64,000 nucleotides of DNA from contig JAIUNW010000005.1 of NCBI GenBank assembly GCA_020161535.1, forward strand, positions 124,001-188,000. Direction: 5' to 3'. Under the pieces are notes generated by a model that was given only the letters and a program-made list of their open reading frames with translations, was not told the origin of the DNA and did no database searches. Of this stretch, positions 44,038 to 53,625 are shown piece by piece. The DNA is from Bacteroidota bacterium (lineage in GTDB: Bacteria; Bacteroidota; Bacteroidia; Chitinophagales; Chitinophagaceae). Each line of letters starts with the position of its first letter. Position 1 is the stretch's first letter. The translations under genes were made by a program, and so were the position numbers.

Positions 44038-47000
44038 TCAGTTTTTGCTGGCATGTTGTTTCTCGGCTTCGGTGGCTTCATTGAGTTTCCGCTGTGCTTC
44101 TTCTTTCACGGCAGGAATGCTGGCGTTTTCCACTACACTTTGGTACGTGGCTTTGGCATTGAAATAATCTTCCTGCTTAAAGTAAATATCGCCCAACAGC
44201 AGGTAGGCCCTGGTCACCCAGGCTTCGTAAGATCCATTCTTATTCACGACTTCAAAGGCACTCTTCTCTGCTTCTTTGTATTTTTCCTGTTGAAACTGGC
44301 ACCAGGCAATACCATACCGGGCTTCGGCACTGAGTTCGCCTTTGGAAGCACCGGCGGCGGATTTATAATAGCTGATCGCGAGATCGTATTGCTTGTCTTC
44401 CTGCGCCGCACGACCCAACACCATATTGGCCAATAGTTTGTCGTCAGTACCTGCGCCCTTCATAAGCAACAACTCTTTCGCGTTGGCCGATGCCTCGTTC
44501 CATTTCTGCGATTGGTATTGGCTGCGCAAAAGTCCGCGCGCCGCTTCCAATTTGTTTTCATCCGTGCTCGCAAATTCTTTCAACCGTGAATAGTATGTTG
44601 TAGCCTTATCATATTGTTTCAGGTCAAAGAAATACAAGCGCGCTGCTTGCAACAATGACTTTTCACCATAGCGATTGGGCACCCGGTCGGCCACCGCGCC
44701 ATAAGCTGCTGCGGCATTGGCGTAGTCTTTTTTATTGAGATAGATTTCACCTTTGTAATAATTGGCTTCGATAGAATAGCGACCCTCGGGGTATTTCGCC
44801 AGGTAAGCATCAAAACGTTGCAGGGCAGCCGTGAAATTGCCATTGCTCAACTGCAGTTCTGCTTCGGCATAAGCAAGCGAGTCTTGCTGCGAACTGGAGA
44901 TATCCCGACCCATCTTTTTGGCAAACGCCACGTATTCATTGCTACGACCCGCTTCCAGGTAGATGGCGCGCGCATTGTCGAGCGCTTCATCGGCCTCAGG
45001 CGAATTCGGATACTGCTGCAACAAGTCATTAAATTGCTTCAGCGCTTCGTTGTTGTTGTTGAGGTTATAATACGCGATACCGGCATTCAAATAAGCCTTT
45101 GGTTTCAGCGCTTCTGAAGCCGGGTCTTTGATCACTTTCGTCAAGAAAGGAATGGCTTCCTGGAATTTTTCATCAGCGAGATAGGTGTTGGCCATCTCCA
45201 TGCTGGCATCGGGCACCAGCCCCGATTTGGGATACATTTTTTCCAACTGCTGCAACTGCCTGATTTTCTCAGCGGGTTTGCTGATACCGGCAATCATGGC
45301 TTTTTGGAAATAGGCATAATCGCTCGAAATCCATGCATTGCGAATAACAGCGTCATATACATTGCCGGCTTTCGCATAATCACGCTGCATATAATAACAA
45401 TCACCCACACGGGTATAAGCGTCTTGCTCAATGGGTGTTGAACGCACACTGGGATTGCTTACCACCGCTTCGAACTGCGTTTGCGCCAGGCGATATTGTT
45501 CTTTCTTCAGGTAGGCATAACCGAGGTTGTAGTGCGCATGCTGTGCATTCACTTCACCATTTACTTTCGGAACAGTCAGGTACTCGGAATAATAACGGAT
45601 GGCTTCATCAGTACGGCCGGTTCTAAACGCAATCTCGCCCTTCCAAAACTGGATCAGCGGCAGCATCTGTTCATTGTACGGACTCTTCAGCGCCCTATCC
45701 AGCAGGGCATCGGCATCAGCCAGTCGACCATCATTTATAAGTTCTGTCGCTCTGCCGTACAACACAGGCGGAAGAAATTGTTTTACCTGTTCAGAAGGGT
45801 TTTTGATGCCATCGATCAGGGCCAGTCCATCTTTGTAATTGCTTGTTTTGGCCATCACCCCTACCAACAATTCGCGTGCTTCATTGGCGTTGGCACCATT
45901 GGGATATTTCTGCACATAACCCTGCAACTCCGTCAACGCGATATCAGTGTATCCCAATTCGTACGAGAGTTTGCCGTAATTGAATTTGGAGATTTCCTGT
46001 TGTACCGGATTGCTGCTATTGACCGAGCAAAACAGGAAGGCATTGCGTGCATTCGCCTTCTGTCCGGTTTTCAGGTAGGCATCCCCCAACAAGTACATGG
46101 CATTTTGCGCCAGCGAATCTTCTTTACCACTCAGTTGTTTGAAACCGGTGATTGCTTTGTTGTAATTGCCAGTGGCGTAGTAGCTGTACGACAATTCATA
46201 GATATCCTGGCGGCCCGGTGTTTTTACTTTGGATGTATATGCTTCCAGATAAGGCAGCGCCTTGGCTGGTTCACCTTTCTCGAACCAACCATGCCCAATC
46301 AGTCGACCGAGCTCCACATTGTATGCCGCACTACCTTTCTTGATCTTTTCCTCCGCATAACTCAGGGCTTTTTCTTTATCGCCGGTGATATAATAAATCG
46401 AAGCAATATAGTACGGCACTGCCTGCGCATAATTGGCATTGTTCTCTACAACTTTGAACGCATTTAATGCATCGCGATATTGCCGGTCTTTGAAAGCGAT
46501 AAAGCCGTAGTAATAATTCGCATCAGCGCTATAAGGGGAGTCTTTGAGCTGACGCACAGCGTCGAACAAGGGTTTGGCCTGCTCGAATCTTTGCAGGTTG
46601 AAATAACTGTAACCCTGGTGAAATTTCATCTCGGCCACCTGCGCATTGTCGAGCTGGTCGATCGAAACATTTTCGTAATGCGAAACAGCTTTATAAAAAT
46701 CTTTGTGGCGGAAATAATATTCGCCGAGTTGGAAATGCATCAGCTCCACGCGACTTTCATTATCGTTCATCGCTACAAAATCGTGGGCTTGCTGCAACGC
46801 CCCCCCTTCGTTCTGCCGGAGGCCACAAACGATGGTGTAGTATTTGATCTCCTGGTAATCGAGGGCCTCACTGCTTCTGTCTACCGGACGCAGTTTCGCG
46901 CTCAGTTCTTTAAAAATCGGATAAGCCAGGCTGAATTGATCCTGCTGATAAAAGGCTTTGGCCAGTTTGAAATTTTTCTGGGGGTCGGTGTAGGCGGCTG

Positions 47001-47064
47001 ATTGCTGCGCGTTAACCGTCGCTACCACCGCCAAACAAAGAATCGTGCAAACAAATCTGTTCAC
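44038..47064 (-). CDS. large secreted tetratricopeptide-repeat protein
   Basis: 1008 residues from a GTG at 47064 (NRFVCTILCLAVVATVNAQQ), which makes a proper signal peptide; an ATG at 47175 would put 37 extra residues before it. The mature protein is almost entirely TPR-like helical pairs, with repeats such as GDAYLKTGQKANARNAF, YNLGYAYLKKEQYRLAQ, NAGIAYYNLNNNNEALKQF and LLGDIYFKQEDYFNAKATY. It is probably a periplasmic or outer-membrane scaffold. The beta-barrel gene follows 16 bases later, so the two products likely work together. No enzyme motif seen. Confidence 0.85.
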   Translation of the reverse strand: MNRFVCTILCLAVVATVNAQQSAAYTDPQKNFKLAKAFYQQDQFSLAYPIFKELSAKLRPVDRSSEALDYQEIKYYTIVCGLRQNEGGALQQAHDFVAMNDNESRVELMHFQLGEYYFRHKDFYKAVSHYENVSIDQLDNAQVAEMKFHQGYSYFNLQRFEQAKPLFDAVRQLKDSPYSADANYYYGFIAFKDRQYRDALNAFKVVENNANYAQAVPYYIASIYYITGDKEKALSYAEEKIKKGSAAYNVELGRLIGHGWFEKGEPAKALPYLEAYTSKVKTPGRQDIYELSYSYYATGNYNKAITGFKQLSGKEDSLAQNAMYLLGDAYLKTGQKANARNAFLFCSVNSSNPVQQEISKFNYGKLSYELGYTDIALTELQGYVQKYPNGANANEARELLVGVMAKTSNYKDGLALIDGIKNPSEQVKQFLPPVLYGRATELINDGRLADADALLDRALKSPYNEQMLPLIQFWKGEIAFRTGRTDEAIRYYSEYLTVPKVNGEVNAQHAHYNLGYAYLKKEQYRLAQTQFEAVVSNPSVRSTPIEQDAYTRVGDCYYMQRDYAKAGNVYDAVIRNAWISSDYAYFQKAMIAGISKPAEKIRQLQQLEKMYPKSGLVPDASMEMANTYLADEKFQEAIPFLTKVIKDPASEALKPKAYLNAGIAYYNLNNNNEALKQFNDLLQQYPNSPEADEALDNARAIYLEAGRSNEYVAFAKKMGRDISSSQQDSLAYAEAELQLSNGNFTAALQRFDAYLAKYPEGRYSIEANYYKGEIYLNKKDYANAAAAYGAVADRVPNRYGEKSLLQAARLYFFDLKQYDKATTYYSRLKEFASTDENKLEAARGLLRSQYQSQKWNEASANAKELLLMKGAGTDDKLLANMVLGRAAQEDKQYDLAISYYKSAAGASKGELSAEARYGIAWCQFQQEKYKEAEKSAFEVVNKNGSYEAWVTRAYLLLGDIYFKQEDYFNAKATYQSVVENASIPAVKEEAQRKLNEATEAEKQHASKN

Positions 47065-47193
47065 TATGCTGATTTTACGTAAACGTTCTTCTGAAACTTG
47101 GTAAAGATTTTGAATATTTTGATTGTCACCAAATAACGTTCCAAACAGTTGTGGATAATCGTGAATGATTAACAAATCTTTGCAACCTTAAGA

Positions 47194-47201
47194 TATCTTT
47201 G
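47194..47201 (+). promoter_or_regulatory. -7 box for the DoxX gene
   Basis: TATCTTTG matches TAnnTTTG, 15 bases before the ATG at 47217, and so supports that start. No -33 TTG at the expected distance. Confidence 0.5.
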
Positions 47202-47216
47202 ACAAAATTTTTCTTC

Positions 47217-47624
47217 ATGAAGAGACTGTTGTCGACCAGTTACCAGGAATGGGCTTTTGATACCGCCATGTTCCTGATTCGCCTCTGTTTTGGCGGCATG
47301 ATGCTGGTGAATCATGGCTTCCAGAAGCTGGTCAAATTCTCCAGTTTGCAATACAAGTTTGCCGATCCTTTGCAGGTGGGCACCAAAAATTCATTGCTGC
47401 TGGTCTTGTTTGCAGAAGTATTTTGTTCCATCCTGCTAATCGCCGGGCTATTCACCCGGCTTGCTGCCATCCCCCTGGTGGTGGCCATGGTGGTGGCGTT
47501 TTTTATCGCGCACAATTATGATGTAAAAGAGGGGGAGAATGCAGCGGTTTTTTTGACAGGATTCCTGGCGATTTTGTTATGCGGACCAGGCCGCGCCAGT
47601 CTCGATAAAATGATGGGCAAATAA
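47217..47624 (+). CDS. DoxX-family membrane protein
   Basis: 135 residues from the ATG at 47217. Four membrane helices with the DoxX features: FLIRLCFGGMMLVNHGFQKL (about 20-39), VLFAEVFCSILLIAGLFTRLAA (begins about 62), VVAMVVAFFIAHN and a last helix ending CGPGRASLDK. DoxX proteins are small inner-membrane proteins linked to redox or thiol stress in some bacteria. The thioesterase gene starts 1 base after its stop, so they are co-transcribed. Confidence 0.9.
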   Translation: MKRLLSTSYQEWAFDTAMFLIRLCFGGMMLVNHGFQKLVKFSSLQYKFADPLQVGTKNSLLLVLFAEVFCSILLIAGLFTRLAAIPLVVAMVVAFFIAHNYDVKEGENAAVFLTGFLAILLCGPGRASLDKMMGK

Positions 47625-47625
47625 T

Positions 47626-48039
47626 ATGTGGAAGACAGAAACACAGGTTCGGGTTCGATATGCTGAAACCGACCAAATGAATGTTGTGTACCATGGCAAC
47701 TACGCGCAATATTTTGAAGTGGCGAGGGCTGAAGGCATTCGATCCATCGGCCTCACTTACCGCGAAATTGAAGCCCATGGTTACCTGATGCCGTTGGTTG
47801 AATTGCACACCAAATACCTTCGACCGGCACATTATGACGACCTGCTGACGATCAAAACCGAGATTCGCGAGCTGCCAGCAGATCATCGGATTGAATACCA
47901 CCACGAAGTGTATAACGAAGCAGGAAAACTGTTGACGGTCGGCCGGGTGGTTTTGTATTTTCTATTGGCGACCACGCGCGAAAAAACCACGATTCCGGAA
48001 TTTCTGCGGGCCAAGATAGCGCCGTATTTTGCTGAGTGA
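47626..48039 (+). CDS. YbgC-type acyl-CoA thioesterase (hot-dog fold)
   Basis: 137 residues. The 4-hydroxybenzoyl-CoA thioesterase signature VRYAETDQMNVVYHGNYAQYFE (residues about 9-30) keeps the catalytic Asp in AETDQM. The rest fits a single hot-dog domain (ELHTKYLRPAHYDDLL, YHHEVYNEAGKL). It hydrolyses a short or branched acyl-CoA in the cytoplasm. The acyl group is not predictable. It follows DoxX after 1 base and converges with the PBP4-type gene. Confidence 0.92.
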   Translation: MWKTETQVRVRYAETDQMNVVYHGNYAQYFEVARAEGIRSIGLTYREIEAHGYLMPLVELHTKYLRPAHYDDLLTIKTEIRELPADHRIEYHHEVYNEAGKLLTVGRVVLYFLLATTREKTTIPEFLRAKIAPYFAE

Positions 48040-48060
48040 TTGTTTCTATGCAGGCAGTGA

Positions 48061-49494
48061 TTATTTCCATGCATCGAGCAAGGCAAATATTTTTTGCACG
48101 ACCTGTTTAGAAGAACAACTGTAGTTGTTCACGATGATGGCGATTACATATTTTTTCCCGTTCGCTGCTTCATGATATCCCGCAAAAGCACGCGAGCCGC
48201 CAATGGAGCCACTCTTTAATTTCATGCCATTGTAGGTGGGCAATGCCTGGTAAAACGAGGGGTACCAGGGTTGTTTGGCTGCATATTGCAGGGCGGCCAC
48301 CAAGGCATTGGCGGTGATACGATTTTGCGGTGAGAGACCGCTGCCATCAATGATCTGCAATGCATTGCTATCGATTCCGCGCTCCTGCCAAAATGCTTTC
48401 AGCGTAGCCACTCCAGCTTCGGTTGATCCTTCCTGCCTGGTCTTTTCGCCCATCGTTTTTAAAAAAGCTTCGCCATAGAGGTTGATACTTTTTCGCAAGA
48501 ACCTATAATTGAGGCTGTCGTACGGCGCGCTTTCTTGTTTCCAAATCAGCGTGCCCGGCGTAAGGTTGCTTTTGTTTTCAGTGGCTGTTTGGTTTTGCTG
48601 CAAGAAATTTTTTAGTTCAAACGCAAACTGCTTTGCCGGATCTGGCAGGGCACCTGCAATGGAAAAAGATTTTTCATTCACTGGAATGGTTCCTTTGATA
48701 ATGCCCGCCTTGGCGCCAGGGGGCAGGTAAATAAATGAATTATCCCCCGAACCCGGAGCTGCTGCAGTAACGGCCGAGGTCAATACAACATCGGTCAGTA
48801 CTGGATCGGTTTTACTGATGCTAACGGCCGATCCCATTTGTGTACCGGAATTCAGTACAACATCAAACTGGTTTTCGCGCCAGTTGAACTGGTAAGCACC
48901 TGCGCCGTAATAATTGCCCATGTCTTGCCAAATCCACCCGTCGGGTATGCCATCGTTCCAATAACTGGCGCGCACGGTGATATTGCCTACCCGGTTGATA
49001 CCGGCTTTGCCCAAAGCCGTTGCCATGCTTGCCAGCACTTGGGCGGGCCGACCGTCGCTGAACCGAAAACTCCCGAACGAGGGGTCGCCACTGCCGATGC
49101 ATTCAATATCGCCGGCTGTACTATTGCCCATGGTGCGCAAACTGGTTTCGTACCGGAATGTTTTGCCCAGCAGATCATACCCGGCAATACTGGTAAATAT
49201 TTTTTGCGTGCTGGCGGCGGGTAAGCCGAGGTTTCCCTGCCGGTCAACCAGCACCCGACCAGTTCCCGCTTCCTGCACCACGAGCGACCAGCCGGCGAAT
49301 TTCAGGGCCGGATCTTGCGTGAACTGTTTCAGCGTGCGTTGCTGCAAGCCCTCCCGCTGCGCCATGGCTGCCAGGTTACCCAACAATACCCCCGCTGTAA
49401 TAACCCACCTGGCGGTATCAGCTTTTCTTTTTACCAGGCGGGATTTAGATCGCCATACACGTATTTGATTGAATTTCAAATTATTAATTGTCAT
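48061..49494 (-). CDS. dacB: D-alanyl-D-alanine carboxypeptidase/endopeptidase (PBP4, DacB type)
   Basis: 477 residues. A long basic n-region precedes a signal helix ending LAAMAQR (about 46). Penicillin-binding motifs of class C type: SxxK in ASTQKIFTSIAGY (about 93), SGLSPQNR (SxN, about 376) and KSG in MKLKSGSIGGSRAFAGY (about 425). The region between the first two holds the typical PBP4 insertion domains. It trims or cleaves peptidoglycan peptide stems in the periplasm. The start has no better alternative in frame. Confidence 0.93.
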   Translation of the reverse strand: MTINNLKFNQIRVWRSKSRLVKRKADTARWVITAGVLLGNLAAMAQREGLQQRTLKQFTQDPALKFAGWSLVVQEAGTGRVLVDRQGNLGLPAASTQKIFTSIAGYDLLGKTFRYETSLRTMGNSTAGDIECIGSGDPSFGSFRFSDGRPAQVLASMATALGKAGINRVGNITVRASYWNDGIPDGWIWQDMGNYYGAGAYQFNWRENQFDVVLNSGTQMGSAVSISKTDPVLTDVVLTSAVTAAAPGSGDNSFIYLPPGAKAGIIKGTIPVNEKSFSIAGALPDPAKQFAFELKNFLQQNQTATENKSNLTPGTLIWKQESAPYDSLNYRFLRKSINLYGEAFLKTMGEKTRQEGSTEAGVATLKAFWQERGIDSNALQIIDGSGLSPQNRITANALVAALQYAAKQPWYPSFYQALPTYNGMKLKSGSIGGSRAFAGYHEAANGKKYVIAIIVNNYSCSSKQVVQKIFALLDAWK

Positions 49495-49605
49495 GCCATG
49501 GTATTTTTTACATTTTTACCCGACGGATACTACCCGACGGGTGCAAGCCCGCAGCCGCGCCCCCGGAAAAAGCAAAGTACATACCTTTAGCCATTCAAGC
49601 GGACT

Positions 49606-50889
49606 ATGACCTTTATCAAAGCAAGCATTATCACCATCGGCGACGAGTTACTCATTGGCCAGGTGATTGATACAAACAGTGCCTGGATGGCACAGGAACT
49701 AAACAAAATTGGCATCGCCGTACAGCGCCGCGTGGCCGTCGGCGATGAACGAGAAAGCATTCTTACAACTGTAAAAGCAGAAATGGCAGCCGCTGATGTG
49801 GTGTTGGTTACCGGCGGACTCGGCCCGACGGCCGACGATATCACCAAACCCCTGCTTGCCGAATTTTTCGGCGGAAAACTGGTAAAAAATGAGGCCGTAC
49901 TAAACCACGTGAAATACCTTTTTGAAAAGGTCTACCAGCGCGAAATGAGCCCCCGTAACGAGTCGCAAGCCCTGGTGCCCGACACCAGCACCGTACTCCA
50001 CAACGCCGAAGGCACCGCCCCCGGCATGTGGTTCGAAAAAGAAGGCGGTATCCTGGTGAGTATGCCCGGCGTGCCTTTCGAAATGAAGGCCCTCATGCGC
50101 AATGAAGTAATGCCGCGCCTGCAAAAAAAATTCAACCTGCCCGTCATCCTCCACCGCACCCTGCTCACAGCAGGCATTGGCGAATCAGCCCTGGCCGACC
50201 GCATCCAATCTTTCGAAACCAACCTGCCCGATCATATCAAACTCGCATACCTGCCCCATTACGGCATGGTGCGCCTCCGCCTAACGGCTTCGTCCTTTGA
50301 CGAAAAAGCGCTCACGAAAGAAATGGACACCCAATTTTCGCAGTTGCAATGGATGATCGAAGACGTACTGGTTACCAGCCGCGATGAATCCATGCAGGAA
50401 GCCGTAGCCCGGCTGCTACTCGACAACAACAGCACCATGGGCACCGCCGAAAGCTGCACCGGTGGCTATATCGCGCACCTCCTCACCAGCATGGCCGGCG
50501 CCAGTCGCTATTACAAAGGCTCGGTAGTGAGTTATGCAAACGAAGTAAAAACCGACCTGCTCCAGGTATCGGAAGAAACACTGCGTTTATACGGCGCCGT
50601 TAGTGAAGAAACGGTTCGCCAAATGGCGCAGGCCGTGCTCGATAACCTGCACACCGATTTTGCACTGGCCACCAGCGGCATCATGGGGCCCGACGGCGGC
50701 AGTCCCGAAAAGCCTGTCGGCACGGTTTGGATTGCCGCCGGCAGCCGCGCCGGCATCAAAACCATCCGCCTCAAGCTCCGATTCGACCGGGCCCGCAATA
50801 TTGAACTGGCTTCGTTCAACGCATTGAATTTTCTTCGCAAGTATATCAAAGAACAAAGTTTCGCACTAAAAGCTAACAGCCCGGCTTAA
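49606..50889 (+). CDS. cinA: CinA family protein (MoaB-like plus NMN amidase domains)
   Basis: 427 residues, full length. The N-terminal MoaB/MogA-like domain begins KASIITIGDELLIGQVIDTNS and has TGGLGPTADDITKP (about 66-79). The C-terminal CinA domain (about 265-420) has TAESCTGGYIAHLLTSM, GSVVSYANEVK and ATSGIMGPDGG. The C-terminal domain deamidates nicotinamide mononucleotide and so returns pyridine nucleotide breakdown product to NAD synthesis; the N-terminal domain may hydrolyse ADP-ribose. TACCTTTA at 49582-49589 is close to a -7 box. Confidence 0.94.
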   Translation: MTFIKASIITIGDELLIGQVIDTNSAWMAQELNKIGIAVQRRVAVGDERESILTTVKAEMAAADVVLVTGGLGPTADDITKPLLAEFFGGKLVKNEAVLNHVKYLFEKVYQREMSPRNESQALVPDTSTVLHNAEGTAPGMWFEKEGGILVSMPGVPFEMKALMRNEVMPRLQKKFNLPVILHRTLLTAGIGESALADRIQSFETNLPDHIKLAYLPHYGMVRLRLTASSFDEKALTKEMDTQFSQLQWMIEDVLVTSRDESMQEAVARLLLDNNSTMGTAESCTGGYIAHLLTSMAGASRYYKGSVVSYANEVKTDLLQVSEETLRLYGAVSEETVRQMAQAVLDNLHTDFALATSGIMGPDGGSPEKPVGTVWIAAGSRAGIKTIRLKLRFDRARNIELASFNALNFLRKYIKEQSFALKANSPA

Positions 50890-50903
50890 AGCTGCCGATT
50901 TAG

Positions 50904-50911
50904 TATTTTTG
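50904..50911 (+). promoter_or_regulatory. possible -7 box for the E2 gene
   Basis: TATTTTTG matches TAnnTTTG, 24 bases before the ATG at 50936. The -33 TTG is missing. It lies in the 46 bases after cinA, so read-through from cinA is also possible. Confidence 0.4.
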
Positions 50912-50935
50912 CCGATAAGAAAAATCAAACCCCGT

Positions 50936-52306
50936 ATGGCGATTGTTGACCTGGTAATGCCGAAGTTGGGCGAAAGCATCATGGAAGCGACCATCCTGAA
51001 ATGGTTGAAGCAACCCGGTGAAGCCGTGCTCATGGATGAAGCCCTGCTTGAAATTGCGACCGACAAGGTCGACAGCGAAGTGCCAAGCACTGCCGCGGGT
51101 ATTTTGGAAGAACAGTTGTTCCCCGTAAACGCGGTGGTACCCATCGGCACCGTCATCGCCCGCATTAGAACCGAAGCAGCCGAAACCATCTCTACAAACC
51201 TTCCTCCCAGCAACGGCAGCACCCACGAGCCGGCCATCATAGAAGAAACGCCTATCACCGAACATATGCCCGTTATCGACGTAGTACCCCATAGCATTGC
51301 CGAAAACGGCAACCGTTTTTACTCGCCCCTGGTGCTCAATATCGCTGCCAGCGAAGGTGTGTCGATGAGTGATCTCGAGAAAATTCCGGGCACCGGCAAC
51401 GAAGGCCGCGTAACCAAAAAAGACATCCTGCTCTTTGTACAAAATCGCAAGCCTGCCAATGGTCAAGCCGTTACCGAAGCCAAACCGATCATTGAAAAAA
51501 CCACCCAGGCCACACAACCGGTAACCGCCAACACTGAACCGGCTACCAGTCGTCCAGCTGTGAAAGAAAGCGACGGTATTCCGCTCAGCAACACCGGCAA
51601 TGTAGAGATCATCGAAATGGATCGCATGCGTCGCCTGATCGCCGACCACATGGTCAGGAGCAAGCAGACCAGTCCGCATGTCACCTCTTTCTCCGAAGCC
51701 GATGTCACCAATATTGTGCAATGGCGCGAAAAAATGAAAGACAAATTCCTGAAACAGGATGGCACCAAGATCACCTTTATGCCCATCTTTCTGGAAGCCG
51801 TTGCCCGCTGCATCAAGAAATACCCGATGGTGAACAGCAGTGTGGACGGCGATAAAATTTTATTGAAAAAAGACATCAATATTGGCATGGCCACCGCGTT
51901 GCCCAGTGGCAACCTGATTGTGCCGGTGATAAAAACGGCGGACCAACTGAACTTACTCGGTCTCGCCAAACAGGTCAACTACCTGGCCGATGCTGCGCGG
52001 CAAAACAAACTCAAACCAGAAGACACACAGAACGGTACTTTCACCCTCACCAACGTCGGTACGTTTGGCAGCCTGATGGGTACACCCATCATCAACCAAC
52101 CCCAGGTAGCCATCCTGGCCGTCGGTGCTATCAAAAAGAGACCCGTGGTGATTGAAACAGAACAGGGCGACTCCATTGCCATTCGTCACATGATGTACCT
52201 TAGCCTGAGTTACGATCATCGAGTGGTTGATGGCAGTATCGGCGCGAGCTTTGTAACCGCTGTAGCCAACGAACTGGAGAACTTTGACCCGAACCGCGAA
52301 TACTAG
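50936..52306 (+). CDS. 2-oxoacid dehydrogenase complex E2 (lipoamide acyltransferase)
   Basis: 456 residues from the ATG at 50936 (MAIVDLVMPKLGES). Domains: lipoyl domain with the lipoylated lysine in EIATDKVDSEVPS (about 37-49); Pro/Glu-rich linker; E3-binding domain (YSPLVLNIAASEG, GTGNEGRVTKKDIL, about 125-170); second linker; catalytic domain from about 220 with SYDHRVVDGSIGASF (His and Asp of the HxxxDG motif near 427). It passes an acyl group from E1 to CoA. Branched-chain, pyruvate and 2-oxoglutarate complexes cannot be told apart here. E3 (lpdA) lies at 37.1 kb; no E1 gene in the window. Confidence 0.93.
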   Translation: MAIVDLVMPKLGESIMEATILKWLKQPGEAVLMDEALLEIATDKVDSEVPSTAAGILEEQLFPVNAVVPIGTVIARIRTEAAETISTNLPPSNGSTHEPAIIEETPITEHMPVIDVVPHSIAENGNRFYSPLVLNIAASEGVSMSDLEKIPGTGNEGRVTKKDILLFVQNRKPANGQAVTEAKPIIEKTTQATQPVTANTEPATSRPAVKESDGIPLSNTGNVEIIEMDRMRRLIADHMVRSKQTSPHVTSFSEADVTNIVQWREKMKDKFLKQDGTKITFMPIFLEAVARCIKKYPMVNSSVDGDKILLKKDINIGMATALPSGNLIVPVIKTADQLNLLGLAKQVNYLADAARQNKLKPEDTQNGTFTLTNVGTFGSLMGTPIINQPQVAILAVGAIKKRPVVIETEQGDSIAIRHMMYLSLSYDHRVVDGSIGASFVTAVANELENFDPNREY

Positions 52307-52331
52307 TTAAAATCGCGAACGCCCATCAAAT

Positions 52332-52847
52332 TTATTTGACGGCCGAAGGTGCCCCGTACTTGGTTTTCTGTAATAGAAAACGACGCCCCTTCTTTTTGAT
52401 GATATACAAATTATCATAGTCGGTTTCCGGCAGGTCGGTCATTTTTGCAGATGGCACCAAGGCATTGACGATATCATCCACTGTATTGCTGTGTCCCACA
52501 ATCAGCACGTTTTCTTTGAGCGAACGCAATTCATTGATAAATCCGGTATCAACACTACTATACTTGCGAATGGGCAGGTTAAAATAAGTTGCAATCGGTG
52601 CAGCCGTGGCTTCGGTTCTCACTGTTGCTGTTGAATACACGCGACTGATCTTGGCATCTTGCAATCGCTCCTGCAAATCGCGGGTGCGTTCGGCGCCGGC
52701 AGCCGACAGGTTCGGGTCTTTTGCCAGGTCTTCGTTGCCGGGCGGCGCGATGGCCTTTTCTGCATGCCGAACCACATAATATCTGTGCGAACAGCCCGTT
52801 ATACTAACGAACAGGATTAATACCAACAGACGATTTCGCATACGCAA
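52332..52847 (-). CDS. histidine phosphatase-family lipoprotein
   Basis: 171 residues. A lipobox SITGCSH (Cys about 19) makes it a lipoprotein. The phosphoglycerate mutase-like fold starts YYVVRHAEKA (His about 27, normally RHG, here RHA), and the second histidine is in VLIVGHSNTVDDIV (about 113-126). It may remove phosphate groups in the periplasm. The substrate is unknown. It converges with the E2 gene over 25 bases. Confidence 0.88.
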   Translation of the reverse strand: MRMRNRLLVLILFVSITGCSHRYYVVRHAEKAIAPPGNEDLAKDPNLSAAGAERTRDLQERLQDAKISRVYSTATVRTEATAAPIATYFNLPIRKYSSVDTGFINELRSLKENVLIVGHSNTVDDIVNALVPSAKMTDLPETDYDNLYIIKKKGRRFLLQKTKYGAPSAVK

Positions 52848-52890
52848 GGTTTTATCGCATTTTCAGTAAATTATCGAAAATTCTTTCGCC

Positions 52891-53598
52891 ATGAAAACTT
52901 TGTCTCAAACCTGGTTCGCAGAAGGCTATATTGATTTCGAGCTAAAGAAGTATACGCTGCTTGCCTATCTGCAGGAAATCAACCGCTACTTTGATGAGAA
53001 CAAACTCTACCCGCAATTGGGCGATGTGATCTTCCATTATAACAATATCATAACACTGCGCGACAATAAAAAAGTATTACAAGAACAATTTCCGAAAAAA
53101 CTCACAGGCATCCAACTAGAAAAATTGCAATTGTTGTATGAGCAGGTGATCGCCGACGATGAGTTAATGGAAGAACTGGAAAACATTATTCATTTCGCTG
53201 AAAAAGAGATCAAGGGAGCCATTCGAAACGGCACCGAGATTTACGAAATGGTGGAGAAAAGCATCGAAATAGAACCTGTGGGGCTCATTCCCCTCGATAA
53301 CAAAGAAGGTTATTTCCTACTCAGCACCCACCACAGTCGCGCCACCCTCGTTTTCCACTACCGGTTAAGTATATTCGAAAAACACGATGAGCAATACCGG
53401 GCCATTCGCACCAGTTTTTTGCACCAGACCGAGCGCTCCATCGCCAATAGCTTTGAGAACATTAAGGTCAACCTGATCAAAGACAACAAAGAGATGCCCA
53501 ATCCTGCTGTTTATACCATCAATACCTCATTGGTGTTCCCAGTAGAAGAAACACTCCTGCCCATCGCCAAACGTTGCCTGGTTCGTTATATCAGTTAA
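52891..53598 (+). CDS. uncharacterised protein
   Basis: 235 residues without signal peptide or membrane helix. It begins MKTLSQTWFAEGYIDFELKK and has long charged helices (YLQEINRYFDENKLYPQLGD, QLEKLQLLYEQVIADDELM, about 25-110), then a mixed region with YFLLSTHHSRATLVFHYRLS (about 152-171). I do not recognise a family, but the composition and codon use look like the neighbours. Its TAA stop lies inside a 17-base tandem duplication that also holds the stop of the convergent S9 peptidase gene. Confidence 0.7.
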   Translation: MKTLSQTWFAEGYIDFELKKYTLLAYLQEINRYFDENKLYPQLGDVIFHYNNIITLRDNKKVLQEQFPKKLTGIQLEKLQLLYEQVIADDELMEELENIIHFAEKEIKGAIRNGTEIYEMVEKSIEIEPVGLIPLDNKEGYFLLSTHHSRATLVFHYRLSIFEKHDEQYRAIRTSFLHQTERSIANSFENIKVNLIKDNKEMPNPAVYTINTSLVFPVEETLLPIAKRCLVRYIS

Positions 53599-53625
53599 TG
53601 ACAAAGCCCAGTTAATTACAAAGCC
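53592..53625. repeat. 17-base tandem duplication holding both convergent stop codons
   Basis: Units 53592-53608 and 53609-53625 (CAGTTAATKACAAAGCC), with a partial third start CAGT. The first unit holds the plus-strand TAA of the 52891 gene. The second holds the minus-strand TAA of the S9 peptidase gene. Confidence 0.85.
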
